Origin: Simplicispira suum
GTDB taxonomy: Bacteria; Pseudomonadota; Gammaproteobacteria; Burkholderiales; Burkholderiaceae_C
Assembly (NCBI RefSeq): GCF_003008595.1
Contig: NZ_CP027669.1
Coordinates: forward strand, 2,666,001-2,730,000
Direction of reading: 5' to 3'
Length of the DNA: 64,000 nucleotides
A model generated the notes under the pieces. It made no database searches, was not told where the DNA came from, and worked only from the letters and a program-made list of their open reading frames with translations. Shown here piece after piece: positions 7,952 through 18,414 of the stretch. Both the position numbers and the translations under genes were made by a program. Each line of letters begins with the position of its first letter. The stretch's first letter is position 1.

Positions 7952-8397
7952 TGCTGGAGCTGCGCGCTCACCATCTGCTGTGCATGCTGACGTATGTCGG
8001 CAAAGGCTACAGCCCGGAGTTCGCGCGCAACTTTGATGGCATCGTCCGCCGCCTGGCCGCTGGCGAGGAGGCATTGCTGGTGGATGGGCCGGATGCCATT
8101 TGTGCTCCGCTGTGCGAGAGCGAGGGGGCCTGCGCCCATTGTTTTGGCGCTGCCGTCCTTGGGCGCGATCAGCGTGCCGCGCAGGAACTCGCTCTGCTGT
8201 TGGGCAGACCACTCGGTCCAGGCAGCCGACTGCGGCTGGATGTTGGCCTGCTCAGCCGCATGCGCACGGCTTTTGCCAGCGGGCAGATTCGTGGCGCGTG
8301 CGCGGGTTGCGAGTGGGCCGGTCTGTGCACCGGCATTGCATCGACGGACTACGAAGGCGCGCGCCTGCGCATGCCGAAGGCGGTTCTGTCCCTGTGA
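7951..8397 (+). CDS. DUF1284 family protein
   Basis: 148 residues. The N-terminus LRAHHLLCMLTYVGKGYSPEF, with the HHLLC motif at residues 7-11, is the signature of DUF1284. At least seven more cysteines follow (CAPLCESEGACAHC and CAGCEWAGLC), a spacing that suggests metal or Fe-S binding; that is inference. It overlaps bioY by one base and must be made from the same transcript, which hints at a link to biotin supply or to the BirA regulon, but no role is established. Confidence 0.85.
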   Translation: MLELRAHHLLCMLTYVGKGYSPEFARNFDGIVRRLAAGEEALLVDGPDAICAPLCESEGACAHCFGAAVLGRDQRAAQELALLLGRPLGPGSRLRLDVGLLSRMRTAFASGQIRGACAGCEWAGLCTGIASTDYEGARLRMPKAVLSL

Positions 8398-8529
8398 TCG
8401 GTAAGCTGCGCAGGCAGATCCAGCCTGCGCAACAAGCGTTCAAAGCGCAATGCCCACGGGCACTTCAATACCTGAGCGGGCTGCAAGTCGCATCTGCAGG
8501 TGGTCCATACCAAAGCGCTTTCGAGCACC

Positions 8530-10062
8530 TCACTGGCCATCAAATATATGGGCGTAGGTCTCGCGCAGCGCCTTTTTTTGCACCTTTCCCATCACGTTCC
8601 GCGGCAATTCCTTGGCGATGAACAGATGTTTGGGTACTTTGAACCCGGCAATCTGCGCCTTGATTGCCGCTGTGAGCTGCCCTGCGTCGAGCTGGGCACC
8701 GGGAAGCGGCACCACCACCGCGACGACACCTTCACCAAAATCGCGGTGTGGGCAGCCGATGACGGCCGACTCGTCCACACCCGGCAGGTCGTTCAGGTAG
8801 CTCTCGACCTCGGCCGGGTACACGTTGTAGCCCCCGGTGATGATGAGGTCCTTGCTGCGCCCGACGATGGTGACGTAGCCCAGGCTGTCTATCTGGCCCA
8901 TGTCGCCGGTCTTGAACCAGCCGTCGGCGGTGAACTCCTTGGCGTTTGCCTCCGGCATGCGCCAGTAGCCGGGAAACACATTGGGCCCGCGCACTTCGAT
9001 GCCGCCAATCTCGCCGGCGCCGCAGTGCTTCCCATCCTCGTCCACACAACGCAGGTCGGTGCCGGGCAAGGGGCGGCCCACAGTGCCGGCCACGCGCGAG
9101 CCCGCTTCGGGCCGGCAGGGGTTGGAGGTGAGCATCAGCGTCTCGCTCATGCCATAGCGTTCCAAAATGGTGTGGCCAGTGCGTTCCTGCCAGGTCTTGA
9201 AGGTCTCGGTCAGAAGCGGTGCGGAGCCGCTGATGAACAAGCGCATGTGGGCGCAGCGCTCTGGGCTGAGATCTGCTTCCTGAAGCATGCGCACGTACAG
9301 CGTGGGCACGCCCATAAACACAGTGGCTTGCGGGAACCATTCCAGAGCCTGCCTGGGCTGAAACTTGCCCATCCACAGCATGGTGCTGGCATTGAGCAGC
9401 GCGCAGTGCACCGCAACGAACAGGCCGTGGACGTGAAAGATCGGCAGCGCGTGCACCAGCACGTCGCCCGGCACCCAAGCCCACAGCGTATGCAGAACCT
9501 GCGCGTTCGAGATCAGATTGCCATGGGTGAGCTGTGCGCCTTTGCTTCGGCCCGTGGTCCCGCTGGTGTAGAGGATGGCGGCGAGCGCATCGGGCGCGAG
9601 CTCGCAGATTGCGTGCTCGCCACCATGGTCTGCCGCAGCGTCGATCAGGCTGCCTTTCCCATCGGCGCCAAGGGTGACAAGGTGCTCCACCCCCAGCCCG
9701 GCAGCCAGGTCGCGCAGCGCGTCTGCACGCGACGGATCGGCCACAAAGACACGGGGCTCGGCGTTTTCCATGAAGTAGGCCAGCTCAGCCGACTGGTAAG
9801 CGGTGTTCAGCGGCACGTACACCACGCCGCTGCGCAGGCAGGCGAGGTAGAAGACAAGTGCGGGCACCGACTTTTCCACCTGCACCATGGCGCGGTCGCC
9901 CCTTTGCAGCCCGATGCTCTGCAGCCAACGCGCTATGCGGGCAGATTGCTGGTCGAGGTCGGAAAAGCTGTAGCGGGCACCGGTGTCGGTCTGAATGGCG
10001 GTGCGCTCAAGGTGGTCGGCAAAGGCTTGTTGAAACAGGGCGTAGAGGTTTTGTGCAGGCAT
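8530..10062 (-). CDS. matB: Malonyl-CoA synthetase (AMP-forming acyl-CoA ligase, MatB-type)
   Basis: 510 residues, in the ANL adenylating superfamily. The AMP-binding P-loop LYTSGTTGRSKGA (about 163-175), the ERYGMSET adenine loop, the GWFKTGDMG hinge and the C-terminal catalytic lysine in NVMGKVQKK are all present. Malonate specificity is inferred mostly from context: it follows malonyl-CoA decarboxylase and a TRAP transporter in one operon, 20 bases after the decarboxylase. MatB makes malonyl-CoA from malonate, CoA and ATP, and the neighbour decarboxylates it to acetyl-CoA. Confidence 0.87.
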   Translation of the reverse strand: MPAQNLYALFQQAFADHLERTAIQTDTGARYSFSDLDQQSARIARWLQSIGLQRGDRAMVQVEKSVPALVFYLACLRSGVVYVPLNTAYQSAELAYFMENAEPRVFVADPSRADALRDLAAGLGVEHLVTLGADGKGSLIDAAADHGGEHAICELAPDALAAILYTSGTTGRSKGAQLTHGNLISNAQVLHTLWAWVPGDVLVHALPIFHVHGLFVAVHCALLNASTMLWMGKFQPRQALEWFPQATVFMGVPTLYVRMLQEADLSPERCAHMRLFISGSAPLLTETFKTWQERTGHTILERYGMSETLMLTSNPCRPEAGSRVAGTVGRPLPGTDLRCVDEDGKHCGAGEIGGIEVRGPNVFPGYWRMPEANAKEFTADGWFKTGDMGQIDSLGYVTIVGRSKDLIITGGYNVYPAEVESYLNDLPGVDESAVIGCPHRDFGEGVVAVVVPLPGAQLDAGQLTAAIKAQIAGFKVPKHLFIAKELPRNVMGKVQKKALRETYAHIFDGQ

Positions 10063-10081
10063 GGCGGTGAAGAGAGTGAAG

Positions 10082-11362
10082 TCAGGCGGGCTTTAAAAGG
10101 CGCTTGACGGCTGGTGAATGGCTGATGGAGTCGCGCGCGAACTGTTCGTGGCGGGCTTCCACCTTGTCGATCTCGTAGAGGTAATTCACCATCAGTCCGA
10201 GAGACTCCCGCACGCCTTTGCGAGACAGATCGGCGGCGAAGTTGACGCGCTCCAGCCGCGCACCGTTGTCCAGGTGAAAGCGGGCTACGGGGTCGGCCAA
10301 AGGCGTGTGCGTAGCGTGCACCAGGAACTGTGCGCACAAGCTCACCAAGTCGGCCTGCAAGACTTTGCCCATGGACTGCACATCCTGTGCGCTTGGGGTT
10401 GGGTGGGACTGCCTCCACGCAGCGACGCGCTTGTGTGCGGGGTTGTCTTTGGCGCCCTCTTGCGGCATGTCGGCCAGCCAGCGACTCAGGCCCGGCACTG
10501 GCGAGAGCGTGCAGAAGGTCTTGATTTGCGGAAGTTCTCGTTGGAGCTCGTCCGCAACTTTCTTGATCAGGAAATTGCCGAGCGACACACCCTTAAGGCC
10601 CGGCTGGCAATTGCTGATGGAATAGAACACGGCGGTTTTTGCGCTGTCGACAAGCGGCGTCCTCGATTCCGACTCGATCAAGGGCGCTACGGCGTCGGCC
10701 ATGCTGTCGACCAAGGCCACCTCGACAAAAATCAGCGGCTCATCGCCGAGCTGCGGGTGAAAGAAGGCGTAGCAGCGCCGATCGGCTTGCACGCGCCTAC
10801 GCAGGTCGTCCCAACCTTTGATTTCGTGCACCGCCTCATGCTGCATGAGCTTTTCGAGCAGGGCAGCGCTTGATTGCCAGTCCACACGTTCCAGCCGAAG
10901 AAAGCCCGGGTTGAACCACGAGCTGAGCAGATGCAGGAAGTCGGCGTCGACTGCTGCGAGCTCGGCATTGTTCTTGCGCAGCCCGAGCAGGTCGTTGCGC
11001 ATGGCCAGCAGCATGGCCGTGCCTCCAGGTGCGCGGTTGATGCGCCGCAGCAGTTCTTGCCGCAGCGGTTCGACGAGCTTGGTCAAACTGGCCAGGTTTT
11101 GCGCGGTGGGCGCCTGCGCATACTGCGTGGCAATGTCGAGCACAGCCTGTGGATCGGGGCCGAACTCAGTAGCCAAGGCGGCAAAAAAGGCCTCGCGCCG
11201 TGGCGCAGGCAGGCTGCGGTAGCCGTCAATGACGCGCTTGGCCAGCGCGTACACGTTTGCTTGGCCGCGCTCGGAGACCAGCAGCCTGCACGACACCAGA
11301 AGGGGCTCGATGGTGCGGTCGTTGACCGCGTTGCGAGCGAGGCGAAGCAATTTTTCAAGCAT
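10082..11362 (-). CDS. Malonyl-CoA decarboxylase
   Basis: 426 residues. Two parts are visible: an N-terminal helical domain (to about 190) and a C-terminal acetyltransferase-like catalytic domain. The family motifs AVFYSISNCQPGLKGVSLG and TFCTLSPVPGLSRWL, with the catalytic Ser in TLSP and a C-terminal His region (DSISHSPAVKRLL), are conserved. It converts malonyl-CoA to acetyl-CoA and CO2. The start at 11362 (MLEKLLRLARN) is an ATG; an in-frame TTG three codons earlier is less likely. It lies between the transporter permease gene (15 bases upstream) and matB, giving a complete malonate-to-acetyl-CoA route. Confidence 0.92.
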   Translation of the reverse strand: MLEKLLRLARNAVNDRTIEPLLVSCRLLVSERGQANVYALAKRVIDGYRSLPAPRREAFFAALATEFGPDPQAVLDIATQYAQAPTAQNLASLTKLVEPLRQELLRRINRAPGGTAMLLAMRNDLLGLRKNNAELAAVDADFLHLLSSWFNPGFLRLERVDWQSSAALLEKLMQHEAVHEIKGWDDLRRRVQADRRCYAFFHPQLGDEPLIFVEVALVDSMADAVAPLIESESRTPLVDSAKTAVFYSISNCQPGLKGVSLGNFLIKKVADELQRELPQIKTFCTLSPVPGLSRWLADMPQEGAKDNPAHKRVAAWRQSHPTPSAQDVQSMGKVLQADLVSLCAQFLVHATHTPLADPVARFHLDNGARLERVNFAADLSRKGVRESLGLMVNYLYEIDKVEARHEQFARDSISHSPAVKRLLKPA

Positions 11363-11377
11363 GGCATTCAAGGCGTT

Positions 11378-12685
11378 TCAGCCCATCAGTGCCTTGGGAA
11401 GCCAAGTGGCAATCTCGGGCACCACGCACAGGATCAGGATCGCTACCACCATGCACAGCATGAAAGGAAACGCACCTTTCAGAATGGTGGGCAGGCGCAC
11501 GTCGGGCGTGATGCCGTTGATGACAAAGAGATTCAGGCCCACCGGCGGCGTAATCAGGCCCAGCTCCATGTTGATGGTGAGCACGACGCCGAACCAGATT
11601 GGGTCGAACCCCGCGGCCGTGATCACCGGCATCAGAATGGGGGTGGTCATCAGGATGATGGCGGCCGGCGGCAAGAACATGCCGGCGACCAGCAGCAGCA
11701 AGTTGACGGCGGCGAGAATGAGCCAGCGATTGGCGTGCATCTCGCCGATCGCCTGCGCCACCGACTGCGTCACCTGCAGCGAGGACATCATGTAGCCGAA
11801 CAGGATCGACGTGCCCATGATCAGCATCAGCATGCCCGACTCGCGCAGGCCGTCGCGCAGTATGGCCCACAGGTCCATGGGTCGCCATACGCGGTAGATC
11901 ACGACCACCATCGCCAGGCACAGCGCAGCGCCGACGCCTGCTGCCTCCGACGGTGTGGCGATGCCGCCATACAGCGCATACACGACACCGACGATGACGG
12001 CAATGAACGGCAGAAGCCGGGGCAGCAGTTCGAACTTTTCCTTCATGCTGTAGATGCGGTCGGCATCCACCAGCACCGTGCCGCGTTTCCAGCTGATGAA
12101 CAGTGCCCATGCCATGAACAGGCCGGTAAGCATCAGGCCTGGCAACACGCCCGCCAGAAACAGGCGGCCAATGGAGGTTTCCGACGCAATCCCGTACAGA
12201 ATCATCGTGATGCTGGGCGGAATCAGAATGCCCAGCGTGCCGCCTGCTGCAATCGCTCCCGTGGCCAGGTCGGCGTCGTAGCCGCGCTTGCGCATCTCTG
12301 GAATGCCCATTTTTCCAATGGCTGCGCAGGTGGCGGGGGACGACCCGGTCAGCGCCGAGAACAGCGCGCAGGCACCGATGTTGGAGATCACGAGGGAGCC
12401 CGGAACGCGGTGCAACCAGCGCGACAGCGCCTCGTACAGGTCACTGCCGGCGCGCGAGCTGGCCACAGCAGCGCCCATGATGATGAACATCGGCAGCGAC
12501 ACCAGTGTGAAATCGCTCAGTCCGGCAAAAATGGTTTCGGGAACGAAATTGATGCTGCTCCAGCCGTCGAATGCGACCATGAATAGCAGTGCAACTGCGC
12601 CCAGGCCGAACGCAATCGGAATACCTGTCGCTAGCACCGCCACCGTGACGACAAAAATCAGCAGCCCAATGGTGAGTGCACTCAT
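11378..12685 (-). CDS. TRAP transporter large permease (DctM), probably for malonate
   Basis: 435 residues with about a dozen hydrophobic segments, as expected for DctM. Typical stretches include SLPMFIIMGAAVASS, GSSPATCAAIGKMGIPEM and the C-terminal ITPPVGLNLFVINGI. It carries out sodium-coupled uptake with the small permease and the periplasmic binding protein encoded upstream. The start MSALTIGLLIFV at 12685 lies 16 bases after the small permease gene. Comparable matPQM TRAP genes are known beside malonate genes in rhizobia; malonate as substrate here is inferred from the downstream enzymes. Confidence 0.92.
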   Translation of the reverse strand: MSALTIGLLIFVVTVAVLATGIPIAFGLGAVALLFMVAFDGWSSINFVPETIFAGLSDFTLVSLPMFIIMGAAVASSRAGSDLYEALSRWLHRVPGSLVISNIGACALFSALTGSSPATCAAIGKMGIPEMRKRGYDADLATGAIAAGGTLGILIPPSITMILYGIASETSIGRLFLAGVLPGLMLTGLFMAWALFISWKRGTVLVDADRIYSMKEKFELLPRLLPFIAVIVGVVYALYGGIATPSEAAGVGAALCLAMVVVIYRVWRPMDLWAILRDGLRESGMLMLIMGTSILFGYMMSSLQVTQSVAQAIGEMHANRWLILAAVNLLLLVAGMFLPPAAIILMTTPILMPVITAAGFDPIWFGVVLTINMELGLITPPVGLNLFVINGITPDVRLPTILKGAFPFMLCMVVAILILCVVPEIATWLPKALMG

Positions 12686-12701
12686 GAAGTCTCCACGGGG
12701 T

Positions 12702-13262
12702 TCAAAGCACGTCTTCGGGCGAAAGGCCAAACGGATGGCTGCGTTGCGTCAGCACCATCCACAAGTCAGCCAGCAATTGCAGGCACAGCAGCGCAAGGCC
12801 CACCGGGACGGAAAGGTAGGGAATCCAGACGCGGGCCCGCCAAAGGGAAGAAGTGGTCTGCCCGGACACCCAGGTTTCGTGCCACCAGGGCACTGAGGCA
12901 TAAAGGAAAAAACCGCAGAACGCCAAGGCGATGAGCGTGCCCGCAGCGTGCAGCACCACACGCATGCCAGGGCGCGCCATCAACGGCAAAACGTCGACCG
13001 CCACATGCCCGCGGGTGAGCAAGATGTAGGGTGCCCCAATGAAGGTTGCCGCCACCAACAGGTACATCACAAACTCGGTCTGCCAGATGGTGGATTCGTG
13101 CAGCACTGCGCGCACGAAAACCATCTGGCACACCACGACTACCGACACCAAAATCATGGCGGCTGCCACCACGCCAAACAGGCGCGACGCAAATTCGACT
13201 GCAGTGACCCACAGCGGCGCTGGCGCGGCAGAGCGGCTTGGCAGTGCCGAATTACTTGACAC
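12702..13262 (-). CDS. TRAP transporter small permease (DctQ)
   Basis: 186 residues with four membrane helices (about 28-48, 66-86, 104-124 and 146-168), the normal DctQ topology. The best start is a GTG at 13262; its first 11 bases overlap the 3' end of the binding-protein gene, so translation is likely coupled. The next in-frame ATG (MILVSV) would remove the first helix. It holds the complex of binding protein and large permease together. Confidence 0.9.
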   Translation of the reverse strand: MSSNSALPSRSAAPAPLWVTAVEFASRLFGVVAAAMILVSVVVVCQMVFVRAVLHESTIWQTEFVMYLLVAATFIGAPYILLTRGHVAVDVLPLMARPGMRVVLHAAGTLIALAFCGFFLYASVPWWHETWVSGQTTSSLWRARVWIPYLSVPVGLALLCLQLLADLWMVLTQRSHPFGLSPEDVL

Positions 13263-14256
13263 TCAGCGCCTTCTCGATCAGCTCCTTGCCGCCTGGAACC
13301 TTCTCTGAGAAGTTTTTGTAGGAAGTTTTCTGGGCAACCGCGCGCCAGGCATCGGCGTCCGCGTCACTCATCGTGACCACCTCGACTTTGTTGGCCTTGA
13401 ACGTCTCGACCATCTTGTCGTCAAGTTTCTTGGACTCGCCTTCGAAATAGTCTTCCGCCTTTTTCGATGCTGCGGTCAGCGCCTTTTTCTGCGCGTCGTT
13501 GAGCTTGTTCCAGCTCTTCATCGAAATGAGTACGGGCTCGTACATGAACCACAGGCCGTTGTCGCCCGGCGCCGTGATGCATTTGACCTGCTCGTACAGG
13601 CGGAAGGAGACAAAGCTGCCGGTGGACGTGTCGGTCGCCGAGATCACGCCCTGTTGCAGCGCGTTGTAGACCTCGCTTGACGGAATCGACACCACCGAGG
13701 CACCTGCTCCGGCCCACATCTGCGAGAAGGTTGCGCCGGCCGAGCGAACTTTCAGGCCCTTGGCATCGTCGGGCTTGCGAATGCATTGGTCCTTGCTGGC
13801 GAAAGCACCGGCCAACCAGGCATCGGCCAGGACTTTGGCGCCGCCCTGTTCAATGATGCCTTTGATGTCCTTCATGAAATCGGAGTCGTTGATGCGCCGG
13901 GCGTGGGCGTGGCTTTTGACGAGGCCAGGCATCAGCGTGGCGCCAAACTGTGCGTGAAATCCCGACGCGTAATCAAGCGGGAACGAGGCCATGTCGATCT
14001 GTCCCGTCAGCATCGCTTTCCACTGTTCCTGGGGTTTGACCAGACTGGAGCCAGGGAAGATCTTGATGGTCAAGTCCACATTGGCTGCGGCCACGTCGCG
14101 CGCCATCATTTGCACCATTTCGTCGCGCACGTCGCCTTTGCCACCAGGGAACTGGTGAGAGAGCTTGAGCACGGTTTCGGCGTGCGCTGCACCGCATACG
14201 CCAATGAGCGCGGCGATTCCAAGGGCAGTCAGGCGGGGCGTGAAATGCGGGGTCAT
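13252..14256 (-). CDS. TRAP transporter periplasmic solute-binding protein (DctP family)
   Basis: 334 residues. Signal peptide (ALGIAALIGVCGAAHA, cleavage before ETVLKLSHQF), then a DctP fold. The conserved regions KVRSAGATFSQMWAGAGASVV (with an Arg that usually pairs with a substrate carboxylate) and SSEVYNALQQGVISATD are present. GGAGA precedes the ATG at 14256. It is the first gene of the malonate operon and faces the GntR regulator across a 102-base promoter region. It should capture the organic acid, probably malonate, in the periplasm. Confidence 0.92.
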   Translation of the reverse strand: MTPHFTPRLTALGIAALIGVCGAAHAETVLKLSHQFPGGKGDVRDEMVQMMARDVAAANVDLTIKIFPGSSLVKPQEQWKAMLTGQIDMASFPLDYASGFHAQFGATLMPGLVKSHAHARRINDSDFMKDIKGIIEQGGAKVLADAWLAGAFASKDQCIRKPDDAKGLKVRSAGATFSQMWAGAGASVVSIPSSEVYNALQQGVISATDTSTGSFVSFRLYEQVKCITAPGDNGLWFMYEPVLISMKSWNKLNDAQKKALTAASKKAEDYFEGESKKLDDKMVETFKANKVEVVTMSDADADAWRAVAQKTSYKNFSEKVPGGKELIEKALSVK

Positions 14257-14287
14257 GGTTTGTCTCCTGTGACGGGTGGCGAAGCTG

Positions 14288-14318
14288 TTGTATAAATGTT
14301 TTGCGATGTTATATTTAT
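14288..14318. promoter_or_regulatory. Candidate GntR operator between TRAP/malonate operon and its regulator
   Basis: The only AT-rich block in this divergent spacer has ATAAAT (14292-14297) and ATTTAT (14313-14318) as inverted arms 15 bases apart. The left part reads TTGTATAAAT. -10-like hexamers occur on both strands here. It is the natural place for the divergent FCD-type regulator to bind. The match is modest. Confidence 0.45.
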
Positions 14319-14358
14319 CAGACCGCATGTACAGCCTAGGAATTACCCGCGCCTCGCC

Positions 14359-15078
14359 ATGAAGTCGAACCGATCCGCAAGCTCCCGCGTTCAGCAGGTG
14401 CGCGACCAGCTGGAAGACGACATCGTCAATGGCCGCATGCGCCCCGGCGAGCAGGTGCAGATCGAGCAGTTGATGGAGCGCTTTGGCGTTTCCCGCACTC
14501 CCGTACGGGAAGCCTTGCAGCAGCTTGAGATCAGCGGCTTGGTGGCCGTGCAGCCCAAGCGCGGCACGTTTGTGACGCAGATCGGCATTGCCGAGTTGAT
14601 CGAGATGTTCGAGGTGATGGCCGAACTCGAAGCCATGTGCGCGCGCCTGGCAGCGCGGCGCGCAACGGCCGTGGTGCTGCACGAGGTGGAAGACGCGCTG
14701 GCCGCCTGCACTTTACAGTGCGAAACCCAGGACATCAACGCCTACTACTACGCCAACGAGGAATTCCATCGGCTGATCTACCAGGCCTGCGGCAACGCTT
14801 TTCTGGTGCAGCAAACCCTCGCGCTGAAAAATCGCCTCAAACCCTACCGCCGCCTGCAGCTGCAGTTGCGCCATCGCATGGGGCAGTCCCTGCAGGAACA
14901 CCGCGAGATCGTGGACGCCTTGCAAAGGGGCGACGGCGAGGCCGCAGCCCAGACCGCGCGCCAGCATGTGCTGGTACAGGGGCAGCGCTTTAACGACTTG
15001 CTGTCGCTTGCCAGCACGGCGCTGAAAACCCCCGCGCCTCTCGCTTGGAGCGCGGCGGCGACTGCGCCAGCGGCCTGA
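14359..15078 (+). CDS. GntR family regulator (FCD domain), predicted malonate regulator
   Basis: 239 residues. The N-terminal winged helix-turn-helix has the GntR pattern (IEQLMERFGVSRTPVREALQQLEISGLVAVQPKRGTFV in pieces at about 35-75), and the C-terminal helical FCD effector domain carries the metal/ligand residues expected in NEEFHRLIYQACGN and HREIVDAL. The ATG at 14359 starts at MKSNRSASS; a TTG at 14296 would overlap the candidate operator. Its position, divergent from the TRAP and malonyl-CoA genes, suggests control by malonate or malonyl-CoA, as for MatR-type proteins; this is inference. Confidence 0.88.
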   Translation: MKSNRSASSRVQQVRDQLEDDIVNGRMRPGEQVQIEQLMERFGVSRTPVREALQQLEISGLVAVQPKRGTFVTQIGIAELIEMFEVMAELEAMCARLAARRATAVVLHEVEDALAACTLQCETQDINAYYYANEEFHRLIYQACGNAFLVQQTLALKNRLKPYRRLQLQLRHRMGQSLQEHREIVDALQRGDGEAAAQTARQHVLVQGQRFNDLLSLASTALKTPAPLAWSAAATAPAA

Positions 15079-15221
15079 AGCAATTCGTGTCGAAAAATAT
15101 TGCAGAAATCGCCGTTAACGCACGACCATAAAGAGCAAGCCGCTATTTAATTAATAGTAATTGCGCGCCATCCACGCCTGCGTAAATCATGACGTGGCGC
15201 AAATCCTCGGTCTGTGGGCCG

Positions 15222-15250
15222 CTTGAAATACGCTCGACTTCGCCCCACGT
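15222..15250 (+). promoter_or_regulatory. Heat-shock sigma-32 promoter of clpB
   Basis: CTTGAAA at 15222-15228 and CCCCACGT at 15243-15250 with 14 bases between them. This is nearly the E. coli RpoH consensus (CTTGAAA, 13-15 bases, CCCCATnT). The transcript would start near 15257, only about 20 bases before the clpB ATG at 15277, leaving just room for the CTGGAGGAA ribosome site. Confidence 0.85.
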
Positions 15251-15276
15251 TCTGAGCAATCTGGAGGAATGCACCC

Positions 15277-17895
<2,619 letters not shown>

Positions 17896-17904
17896 TATGA
17901 AAAA

Positions 17905-17960
17905 GATAGCTGCCGGCGCTTTATGAATAAGCGCTGGCGCCGATTTTTGATGGTTTTTTT
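17905..17960 (+). repeat. Interspersed palindrome, copy A, with terminator-like T-runs
   Basis: Copy of the short repeat seen seven times here (general form ATAGC, a hairpin with GCGCTT and AAGCGC arms, then GGCC and ATTT). Here the stem is unusually long, GCCGGCGCTT pairing with AAGCGCTGGC (17912-17938), followed by CGATTTTT and a run of seven T at 17953-17960. It lies 9 bases after the clpB stop and probably acts as its transcription terminator. Confidence 0.75.
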
Positions 17961-17983
17961 ATGATCATTCACCAGGATTCGTT

Positions 17984-18349
17984 TTGGACGATGTGTTGAA
18001 CCGACTTGCCGGCTGGCTGCTGCGCGCCGTGGTGCTTGTGGCGGGGCTGGTGGTGTTTCTCAGCCTGCTGACGGCAGTGCTGCTTTTGGCCGCGCTATGG
18101 GGCCTGCGCGCACTGTGGGCGCGCATCACTGGTCGGCCGGTGACCCCCTGGGTGATGGGCGTCGATCCGCGAAGCGCCTGGCGCGCTGCAGCCAGCCGTG
18201 GTGCCTGGCGCCGGCAGGGTCAGGCACCAGCCGAACCCGAACAGCCGCCGACACCGCCACAAACGGGCGCTGCGGGGCCCTTGATGCGCCCGCTGCCCGG
18301 CACCGAAGACGTGACCGACGTGCAGCCGCGTGCCCCCAAGAGCGATTGA
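17984..18349 (+). CDS. Small membrane protein of unknown function
   Basis: 121 residues. One long or two short membrane helices near the N-terminus (WLLRAVVLVAGLVVFLSLLTAVLLLAALWGLRAL in pieces, about 11-44), then a basic stretch and a Pro/Gln-rich tail. It has to start with TTG at 17984 (AGGA seven bases upstream) or with GTG three codons later, since no in-frame ATG is available. It sits alone between the clpB terminator repeat and the aldehyde dehydrogenase gene. No family recognised. Confidence 0.6.
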   Translation: MDDVLNRLAGWLLRAVVLVAGLVVFLSLLTAVLLLAALWGLRALWARITGRPVTPWVMGVDPRSAWRAAASRGAWRRQGQAPAEPEQPPTPPQTGAAGPLMRPLPGTEDVTDVQPRAPKSD

Positions 18350-18414
18350 GCACTGCCCTAAGGACTAAGGCGCTTCCCCTAAGTCCGGCCCAGGCCGGCC
18401 ACTATGATGCAACG

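Noticed and set aside
8398..8529. Possible gene between the DUF1284 and malonyl-CoA synthetase genes
   Set aside because: The 132 bases have no supported frame; the two genes converge here and no clear terminator hairpin was found.
8500..10107. A 535-codon open frame on the plus strand opposite the acyl-CoA synthetase
   Set aside because: It mirrors the codon pattern of matB on the other strand, has no family features, and matB is certain. Similar long antisense frames (for example 10874-12586 opposite the decarboxylase and permease) are common in GC-rich genes.
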